A stretch of 64,000 nucleotides of DNA. Source: Candidatus Methanoplasma sp. Lineage in GTDB: Archaea > Thermoplasmatota > Thermoplasmata > Methanomassiliicoccales > Methanomethylophilaceae. Below, piece by piece: positions 58,843-64,000 of the stretch. The first letter of the stretch is position 1, and every line of letters begins with the position of its first letter. Location of the stretch: assembly GCA_031256955.1 (NCBI GenBank), contig JAIRPP010000014.1, forward strand, positions 95,732 to 159,731, written 5' to 3'. The translations under genes were made by a program, and so were the position numbers. The notes under the pieces were generated by a model that did not search any database, was not told the origin of the DNA, and worked only from the letters and a program-made list of their open reading frames with translations.

Positions 58843-59882
58843 CGATCAGAGAGAGGAAGGCGGACCACGTGGAGATATGCCTCGGCGTGGACACTTCGCC
58901 GGGATACTGCTATTGGAACGACGTGAGGCTGTTCCACAACGCGCTCCCGGAGGTCGACGCCGGGGAGATAGACATGAGCCTCCGCCTCTTCGGCGGGAAG
59001 CTGGACATGCCCCTGGTCGTCACCGCGATCACGGGCGGGTTCTCGGGCGCGAAGAAGATAAACGCCAACATAGCGGAGGCGTGCGCAGAGCTGGGGGCCG
59101 GCATGGGCGTGGGGAGCGAGCGCGCCGGCGTCAGGGGGATCGACCCCGACAGCTACTCCGTGGTCAAGGAGTACGACGTGCCCCTGGTCATAGGGAACAT
59201 AGGCGCGCCCCAGCTGGTGCCGCAGAAGAGCGGGGCCGTGTTCGGGATGAGCGACGTGGGCGCCGCCATGGACCTCGTGGGCGCGGACGCCGTCGCGGTC
59301 CATCTGAACTTCCTGCAGGAGGTCATACAGCCCGAGGGCGACGTGAACTCCAAGGGGTGCTTCGACGCGATCAGGGACGTGGCCCGGGAGTACCCGACCA
59401 TAGCCAAGGAGACCGGGGCGGGCATATCCAGGGAGGTCGCCGCCAGGCTCAGGGGCACGGGCATAATCGGGATGGACATATCGGGGATGGGGGGCACCAG
59501 CTTCTCCGCCGTCGAGCTCCACCGGGCGGCCGCCGCGGGGGATTCCATAAGGGAGGCCATGGGGTCGTCGTTCCTGGACTGGGGGATACCCGCGCCGGTG
59601 TCCCTCCTGGAGGCCAGGAACGGGCTGCCCATAATCGCGTCCGGCGGGATACTGGACGGGATACACGTCGCGACGTCCATAGCCATGGGCGCGTCCGCGG
59701 CAGGGATCGCGGGCGCGGTGCTCAGGGAGGCGGCGGAATCCGCCGCCGCGGTGAAGGAGAAGCTCACGCTCATACGGGAGGAGCTCAGGGCGGCCATGAT
59801 GCTGACCGGCTCCGCAGACCTCAAACAGCTTTCGAAGGCCAGGTACGCCGTCCTGGGAGAGACCAGGCAGTGGCTCGGGTGA
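58839..59882 (+). CDS. fni: Isopentenyl-diphosphate delta-isomerase, type II
   Basis: The 347-residue FMN-dependent enzyme interconverts IPP and DMAPP. Recognisable parts are RKADHVEICL at the N-terminus, the FMN-binding VVTAITGGFSGA, the catalytic-region HLNFLQEVIQPEGD with its Gln-Glu, GMDISGMGGTSF, and the late ASGGILDGIHVATSIAMGA. The length is normal. It lies between ipk and the GGPP synthase, with overlaps on both sides, so that C5 units are made, balanced and condensed from one message. Confidence 0.95.
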   Translation: MTIRERKADHVEICLGVDTSPGYCYWNDVRLFHNALPEVDAGEIDMSLRLFGGKLDMPLVVTAITGGFSGAKKINANIAEACAELGAGMGVGSERAGVRGIDPDSYSVVKEYDVPLVIGNIGAPQLVPQKSGAVFGMSDVGAAMDLVGADAVAVHLNFLQEVIQPEGDVNSKGCFDAIRDVAREYPTIAKETGAGISREVAARLRGTGIIGMDISGMGGTSFSAVELHRAAAAGDSIREAMGSSFLDWGIPAPVSLLEARNGLPIIASGGILDGIHVATSIAMGASAAGIAGAVLREAAESAAAVKEKLTLIREELRAAMMLTGSADLKQLSKARYAVLGETRQWLG

Positions 59883-59887
59883 ATCAG

Positions 59888-60874
59888 ATGACAGACGCGA
59901 AAGGATACCTTGCGAAGGCGTCGGCGGAGCTCGACGCGCCCATCAGGAGATACATACAGGACGAAGCGCCGGCGAACCTAATCGCCGCATCCCGGCAGTA
60001 TCCGTACGCCGGGGGGAAGCGCATGCGCCCCGCCATGGCGGTGGCGGCGGCGAAGGCCGTGGGCGGGGACGGCGAGAAGGCGGTCCCCCTCGCGGTGGCG
60101 GTGGAGTACATACACAACTTCACCTTGATCCACGACGACTTCATGGACGGGGACGAGGTCCGCCGCGGGATGAAGACGGTGCACGTGCAGTACGGCGCGC
60201 CGACGGCGATCCTGGCGGGCGACGCCCTGTTCGCCAAGGCGTTCCAGATAATCGCAGACCTGAACATCCCCCCGGAGAGGGCCGTGGAGGTCCTCAGGTA
60301 CGTGTCCCAGGCGGTGTGGGACCTGGCCCGCGGCCAGCAGATGGACGTGAACAACGAGGGGAGGATCGTCACCGAGGCGGAGTACCTCGAGACCATAAGG
60401 CTGAAGACCAGCGTCCTGTTCGCGGCCGCGGCCGCGGGCGGGGCGATAGTGGGCGGGGCCTCCCGCGAGACGGTGGACGCGGTCCACAGCTACGCCATGG
60501 CCCTGGGCCTGGGGTTCCAGATATTCGACGACTACCTGGGGGTGGCGGGGGACCCGTCCAAGACCGGGAAGTCAGTCGGCAACGACATACGCAAGGGCAA
60601 GTGCACCGTCATGATAACCCACGCCATGTCGCACATAAAGGACCCGGCCGCCCTGGCCGAGCTCAGGTCAGCCCTCGGCAACGCCTCCGCCACGGAGGAG
60701 CAGATCGCCCGCGCCCGCCGGATCCTGGAGGAGTCCGGGAGCATAGCGTACGGCAGGGCGATGGCGGAGGAGAAGGCGAGGGAGGCGGCGGCGCACCTGG
60801 ACGCGCTCCCGCCGAGCGCGGAGAGGGACTTCATGGCCGCGCTGGCGAGGTACGCCGTGGACAGGGAGGTTTAA
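59888..60874 (+). CDS. idsA: Geranylgeranyl diphosphate synthase
   Basis: The 328-residue trans-prenyltransferase has DDFMD at 83-87 and FDDYLG in the second motif. Phe78, five residues before the first motif (NFTLIHDD), is the residue that limits the product to about C20 in archaeal enzymes, so this is the GGPP synthase for lipid synthesis. I prefer the ATG at 59888, with GGGTGA at ribosome binding distance. The GTG at 59879, overlapping the fni stop, is an alternative adding three residues. It overlaps the convergent radB by four bases, both genes using the same TTTAAA for TAA stops. Confidence 0.93.
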   Translation: MTDAKGYLAKASAELDAPIRRYIQDEAPANLIAASRQYPYAGGKRMRPAMAVAAAKAVGGDGEKAVPLAVAVEYIHNFTLIHDDFMDGDEVRRGMKTVHVQYGAPTAILAGDALFAKAFQIIADLNIPPERAVEVLRYVSQAVWDLARGQQMDVNNEGRIVTEAEYLETIRLKTSVLFAAAAAGGAIVGGASRETVDAVHSYAMALGLGFQIFDDYLGVAGDPSKTGKSVGNDIRKGKCTVMITHAMSHIKDPAALAELRSALGNASATEEQIARARRILEESGSIAYGRAMAEEKAREAAAHLDALPPSAERDFMAALARYAVDREV

Positions 60875-61542
60875 ACGTCCCCTATGCCGGTGGCCGTTAT
60901 GCGGTAGCTCGCATGGCGGCCCTCCGGCAGGCTGCGGTGCTTGATCACCACCGCGGACCTCACCCCGTTCCCCTTCTTATCCAGGCGTATGATCGTCTTG
61001 GAGTTGTGGTACATGGTGTGCCCGCCCAGGAACTCGACCGCGCCCGTGCTTATGTTGGAGTAGACCTGCGAGGTCAGGAGGACCGCCGCGCCGCTCTTCC
61101 GGGCGGCGCCCAGGAGGACCTCGATCTGCCTCATGAAGTCGTTCCTGGCCCTCTGGTCGTCGTGGTTCAGGCGGTAGTACATGGTCATCGAATCGACGAC
61201 GATAAGCTCCACCACCCCCATCTCCGCCAGCTTGGCGACCTTGTCGATCTTGTCGGACTGCTCCTCCAGGCTGTGGACCTCGAACACCAGGAGGTCGCTG
61301 ACGCTCTCGCTCCCGAGGACCTGGAACATCCTGTCCTTGGACAGCCCCTCCGCGTCTATGTACGCGACCTTCTTCCCCCCGCTCATGAGGTTGCGGGCGG
61401 TCTGCAGGCAGATGTTGGACTTCCCCGTGCCCGCCTCCCCGTAGATCAGCGTGACGCTGCCGGCCTCTATCCCTCCTCCAAGGAGGTCGTCGAAAGCCCT
61501 GCAGCCGGTGGGGATCCGCTTCACGCAGAGCCGATCCCTCAT
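60871..61542 (-). CDS. radB: DNA repair and recombination protein RadB
   Basis: The 223-residue RecA-fold protein is the archaeal RadB, a RadA paralogue that helps RadA load on single-stranded DNA. It has Walker A YGEAGTGKSN (about residues 34-43), Walker B VELIVVDSM, and no N-terminal helix-hairpin-helix domain, which separates it from RadA. The family's basic C-terminal end is short here. The gene lies alone on the minus strand, 22 bp downstream of the AIM24-family gene, and may be co-transcribed with it. Confidence 0.92.
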   Translation of the reverse strand: MRDRLCVKRIPTGCRAFDDLLGGGIEAGSVTLIYGEAGTGKSNICLQTARNLMSGGKKVAYIDAEGLSKDRMFQVLGSESVSDLLVFEVHSLEEQSDKIDKVAKLAEMGVVELIVVDSMTMYYRLNHDDQRARNDFMRQIEVLLGAARKSGAAVLLTSQVYSNISTGAVEFLGGHTMYHNSKTIIRLDKKGNGVRSAVVIKHRSLPEGRHASYRITATGIGDV

Positions 61543-61564
61543 GAGGTTATAACGGTTGCGCGGG

Positions 61565-62248
61565 TCACTTCCCGCCGCCCGCCCCCAGGAGCTCCGAGAG
61601 CGATCCCGCCAGCGCCGACGGGGACATGGACTGTATGAAGATCCTCCCCGGCCCGGTGAGGTGCACGGCGTAGGGCCTGTCCCTCCCGTGCCCGTCGCCC
61701 TCGGCCTTCCCCATGCGCCCCATCTCGAACCCCACCCCGCTGTGCCAAGCCAGCGCGTGCGCGGCGGACACCACGTACTCCTCCCCGTCCCTGAGGTCTA
61801 TGGCGCTGAAGTCCCCGCACGACGCCGCGAAGGCGATCCCGCTCCCGCTCAGCTCCAGCAGCGAGAAGCCCTCCTTCCCGAAGGTCCTCTCGCCCGCGTC
61901 CTTCCTGTAGACAGACTTCAGGGACACCGACGGCTGGGACCCCAGGTATCCGCTCCTGGCGACGGTCCACCTGCCCCTGCCCACGTCCATGTCCAGTATC
62001 CTGCCGGGGGCGCTCCCCCCGAGCCCGACTATCCCCATGCCCTTCACCGTGCTGTACTGGACCTGGCGCAGCCCGTCTCCCGAGACGGACCTCCCTATGG
62101 CCCTCAGTATGCCCCCCTCTCTCACGGGCTCGGCGGAAATGTTGCCTGTGGCGTATATCATCGCCCCCGGGACGGATCTGAAGGACTCCCTCTCGTCCAG
62201 CTGCACGTTGGCCAGCTGGAGTATCTCCCCGGTGACGGCGTATCTCAC
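61565..62248 (-). CDS. AIM24-family (TIGR00266-like) protein
   Basis: The 227-residue protein fits the AIM24/TIGR00266 family of all-beta proteins with unknown biochemical role. It starts VRYAVTGEILQLANVQL, contains the repeated glycine-rich strands GSAPGRILDMDVGRG and GEEYVVSAAHALAWHSG, and ends with RIFIQSMSP followed by a Gly-rich tail. The start is GTG with GGAGGG just upstream and a TATAAAA on the minus strand about 25-30 bp before it. The open frame continues far upstream over bud32, but those residues are antisense to it and not real. Confidence 0.88.
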   Translation of the reverse strand: MRYAVTGEILQLANVQLDERESFRSVPGAMIYATGNISAEPVREGGILRAIGRSVSGDGLRQVQYSTVKGMGIVGLGGSAPGRILDMDVGRGRWTVARSGYLGSQPSVSLKSVYRKDAGERTFGKEGFSLLELSGSGIAFAASCGDFSAIDLRDGEEYVVSAAHALAWHSGVGFEMGRMGKAEGDGHGRDRPYAVHLTGPGRIFIQSMSPSALAGSLSELLGAGGGK

Positions 62249-62268
62249 GCCCTCCGCATCCCGTCCGC

Positions 62269-62283
62269 GCTTTTTATATGCTT
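62269..62283. promoter_or_regulatory. Bidirectional TATA element between AIM24-family gene and bud32
   Basis: The sequence CTTTTTATATGC reads as a TATA box in both directions. It lies about 25-30 bp from both the GTG of the leftward gene and the preferred ATG of bud32, so a single AT-rich element could serve two short-leader or leaderless transcripts. Confidence 0.55.
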
Positions 62284-62302
62284 TCCAGGCATGGGATCCC
62301 CC

Positions 62303-62920
62303 ATGCGTCCCGACAGGATCGGCGGAGGAGCGGAGGCGGAGGTCCGCGAGGCGGAGTACCTTGGCAGGAGGGCGGTATGCAAGGTCCGCCTCCCCAAGAG
62401 GTACAGGCACCCCGATCTCGACGCGCGCATAAGGCAGTCGCGCACCCGCGCCGAGGCCAGGCTGATCAGGGAGGCCAGGAGGGCGGGGGCTAGGACCCCC
62501 GTCATATACGACATAGACGTGGCGGGATGCGCCATCACCATGGAGAGGGTGGAGGGCCGCCTCGTGAAGGACGTATTGGACTCCGGGGGGGACGACGAGG
62601 CGCTGTGCGCCTCCATAGGGAGGGCGATAGCCATGATCCACGACGCGGGCATATGCCATGGGGACCTGACAACCTCCAACATGATCCTGGAGGAGGGCGG
62701 GAGGGTGTGCCTGATCGACTTCTCCATGGGCAGGACCTCCGCCGACGCGGAGGACATGGGGGTGGACCTGAGGCTCCTGGAGAGGGCGTTCTCGTCCGCC
62801 CACCCCGGGCTGGAGCGCTCCTACGCCGCGCTCATGGACGCGTACCGCAGGAGGAAGAGGAACCCCGAGGAGATACTCAGGAAGGTCGAGGAGATCAAGG
62901 GCAGGGGGCGGTACACGTGA
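62303..62920 (+). CDS. bud32: KEOPS complex kinase/ATPase Bud32
   Basis: The 205-residue protein is the small atypical kinase of the KEOPS complex, which installs threonylcarbamoyl-adenosine (t6A37) in tRNAs. It has the family motif HGDLTTSNMI, LIDFSMGR in place of DFG, and the N-terminal GAEAEV and VCKVRLPKRYRHP loops. In many archaea Bud32 is fused to Kae1, but here it is a separate gene and no kae1 is in the window. I chose ATG 62303 from its distance to the TATA box. An ATG four codons upstream is possible. Its stop overlaps the next GTG. Confidence 0.93.
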   Translation: MRPDRIGGGAEAEVREAEYLGRRAVCKVRLPKRYRHPDLDARIRQSRTRAEARLIREARRAGARTPVIYDIDVAGCAITMERVEGRLVKDVLDSGGDDEALCASIGRAIAMIHDAGICHGDLTTSNMILEEGGRVCLIDFSMGRTSADAEDMGVDLRLLERAFSSAHPGLERSYAALMDAYRRRKRNPEEILRKVEEIKGRGRYT

Positions 62921-63474
62921 GGCTGAGCGTCATAACGTCCAACCCCGGCAAGGCCCGCGAGTACGCGGAGCTGTTCGAGGGCACGGGCATAGAGGCCGTG
63001 CACGCGCCGAACCCCTACGACGAGGTGCAGTCCGACCGCCTGGAGGAGGTCGTGCGCAAGGGGATGGGGGAGCTCCGCGGGCGGGGGCTGTCCGACTTCA
63101 TAATAGACGATTCCGGATTGTTCATAGACTCCCTCAAGGGGTTCCCGGGGGTGTGGTCCGCATACGCGCAGAAGACCATCGGGAACGCGGGGATCCTCAG
63201 GCTCATGGAGGGGGCGGGCGGCCGCTCGGCCAGGTTCAGGTGCTGCATCGGGTGCTCCATAGGGGGCGAGGACCTGATCGTCTCGGGAGAGTGCGAGGGC
63301 GTCATCCTGGAGAGCGAGAGGGGAGCGGGCGGGTTCGGGTTCGACCCCGTGTTCAGCTCGGACGGCGAGAGGTCGTTCTCGGAGATCCCGCAGGGGGAGA
63401 AGAACCGCGTCTCGCACCGCGCCGTGGCCATGGCCGCGCTGATGGCGGAGCTGCGGTCCAGGTCCCTGATTTAA
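62917..63474 (+). CDS. XTP/dITP pyrophosphatase (RdgB/HAM1)
   Basis: The 185-residue enzyme cleaves non-canonical purine triphosphates and keeps inosine and xanthosine out of nucleic acids. It has the N-terminal ITSNPGKAREY, the catalytic-region IIDDSGLFIDSLKGFPGVWSAY, and GGFGFDPVF followed by SFSEIPQGEKNRVSHRAVA. It starts with GTG coupled to bud32 by a four-base overlap, a pairing seen in other archaea. The gene ends in TAA. Confidence 0.94.
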   Translation: MRLSVITSNPGKAREYAELFEGTGIEAVHAPNPYDEVQSDRLEEVVRKGMGELRGRGLSDFIIDDSGLFIDSLKGFPGVWSAYAQKTIGNAGILRLMEGAGGRSARFRCCIGCSIGGEDLIVSGECEGVILESERGAGGFGFDPVFSSDGERSFSEIPQGEKNRVSHRAVAMAALMAELRSRSLI

Positions 63475-63608
63475 GGGAGGCCGGAGGCCGCCCAGACCTT
63501 GGAAAAAGGCGGCTTTATATTCCACATAGGCTTAGAATGCAATATAGGCAACTCATATATAGTCAAAAGTGTACGGGTACGTTCATATATTTAAAGGAGG
63601 TATCCACG

Positions 63609-64000
63609 ATGGAGAACGAAAAAAGGGGAAAAAAGAAGAAAAGAGTAGCAATTCTGCTGCTTTTGCTGCTGATCGTCGCGTCCGGAACCGGGCTCGCTTA
63701 CGCGTTCCTCTCCAAGGACCCTAACGGGTCCGGCGCCGCCTCGACTGGCGGCGGGAGAGGCCCCGGGACCATCGCCGGGGGCGGCGGAGAAGACGGCGTA
63801 AAGGACGGGGACCCCGTCATGTTCGAAGTCTCCTTCGATTCGATGGGGGGGACCGATGTGGGAACCCTGAAAGTGGCCTCGGGAGCCAAGATGCACACCC
63901 CCGAGCCCCCCGCCAAGGCGGGGTACGTCTTCGACGGATGGTTCAGGGAGACCGATCTCGCCAACCGTTGGAATTTCGCGATCGACTGCGTCGAGGGCGA
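63609..64000 (+). CDS. InlB-repeat surface protein (3' end outside window)
   Basis: About 130 residues are visible. A very basic start (ENEKRGKKKKRVA) leads into one membrane helix (about residues 13-34), a Gly-rich linker, and then an InlB-type repeat, FEVSFDSMGG...GYVFDGWFRE. It is therefore like the two BspA/InlB proteins at 3.85 and 56.4 kb. A strong AAAGGAGG site lies eight bases before the ATG, and TATA-like TCATATAT boxes lie at 63553 and 63582. The frame is open to the last base of the window. Confidence 0.85.
   Translation, partial: MENEKRGKKKKRVAILLLLLLIVASGTGLAYAFLSKDPNGSGAASTGGGRGPGTIAGGGGEDGVKDGDPVMFEVSFDSMGGTDVGTLKVASGAKMHTPEPPAKAGYVFDGWFRETDLANRWNFAIDCVEG

Noticed and set aside
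61565..62803. 412-codon minus-strand frame as one protein
   Set aside because: The upstream 185 codons are antisense to bud32; the AIM24-family start is the GTG at 62248 with its own ribosome binding site and TATA box.

Overview
The window reads as a chromosomal segment of a methanogenic archaeon of the Thermoplasmata, most likely Methanomassiliicoccales. The evidence is a methanogenesis marker protein 11 gene, a 12-gene Fpo-type (F420H2 dehydrogenase-like) operon without fpoF or fpoO, ether-lipid genes (two geranylgeranyl-reductase-like flavoproteins, CDP-archaeol synthase, isopentenyl phosphate kinase, type II IPP isomerase, GGPP synthase), folate-type FolD, Nob1, RadB and Bud32, and a Ta0216-like B12/radical SAM protein. 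GC is high and most genes end in TGA, some in TAA. No intact gene ends in TAG, which fits a pyrrolysine-using lineage. Many promoters have a TATA box about 25 bp before the ATG, so leaderless transcripts are likely. Within operons, 4-bp ATGA or GTGA overlaps are common.

Layout. 0-3.4 kb: partial geranylgeranyl reductase, wyosine enzyme Taw2, and an unknown Cys-containing protein. 3.8-5.8 kb: a BspA-like surface protein. 6.0-10.5 kb: a complete AMP salvage operon (ribose-1,5-bisphosphate isomerase, form III RuBisCO, AMP phosphorylase) coupled to a polysaccharide deacetylase. 10.5-15.6 kb: folD, kptA, methanogenesis marker 11, uppS and a B12/radical SAM gene, then convergent proC. 16.4-26.9 kb: fpoABCDHI-J1J2-KLMN, with an FpoI that carries four [4Fe-4S] motifs. 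26.9-27.5 kb: a non-coding gap that folds into several nested hairpins and ends in a T-tract. 27.5-30.0 kb: a predicted long-chain polyprenyl diphosphate synthase, a second geranylgeranyl-reductase-like gene, and nob1.

30.0-36.0 kb is an accessory island of small membrane proteins. It holds a 1.24-kb cassette present twice: a 120-residue protein with a double-glycine-type leader, plus a polytopic membrane protein. An ISL3 transposase remnant lies between the two copies. 36.0-39.4 kb: carS, pyrE (no normal start codon), a family 4 uracil-DNA glycosylase, a HAD phosphatase and a two-domain CbiX chelatase. 39.4-44.1 kb: an ABC exporter and a divergent Fe/cobalamin-type ABC importer. They share DtxR-like palindromes, and a near-identical palindrome precedes cbiX. 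44.4 kb: tRNA-Pro(UGG).

44.6-56.2 kb is one gene for a 3856-residue surface protein with about 36 tandem copies of an 82-87 residue divergent InlB-type repeat. A second BspA/InlB-repeat protein follows. 58.0-60.9 kb: the isoprenoid operon ipk-fni-GGPP synthase. 60.9-63.5 kb: radB, an AIM24-family gene, bud32 and an XTP pyrophosphatase. Another InlB-repeat surface protein starts at 63.6 kb and runs off the window.

Together the genes describe ferredoxin- or electron-carrier-driven ion pumping, archaeal lipid and long-chain isoprenoid synthesis, nucleotide salvage through RuBisCO, metal uptake, and a large investment in surface adhesins typical of host-associated members. The most novel-looking parts are the duplicated double-glycine cassette, the multibranched RNA candidate after fpoN, the four-cluster FpoI and the shared metal operator.
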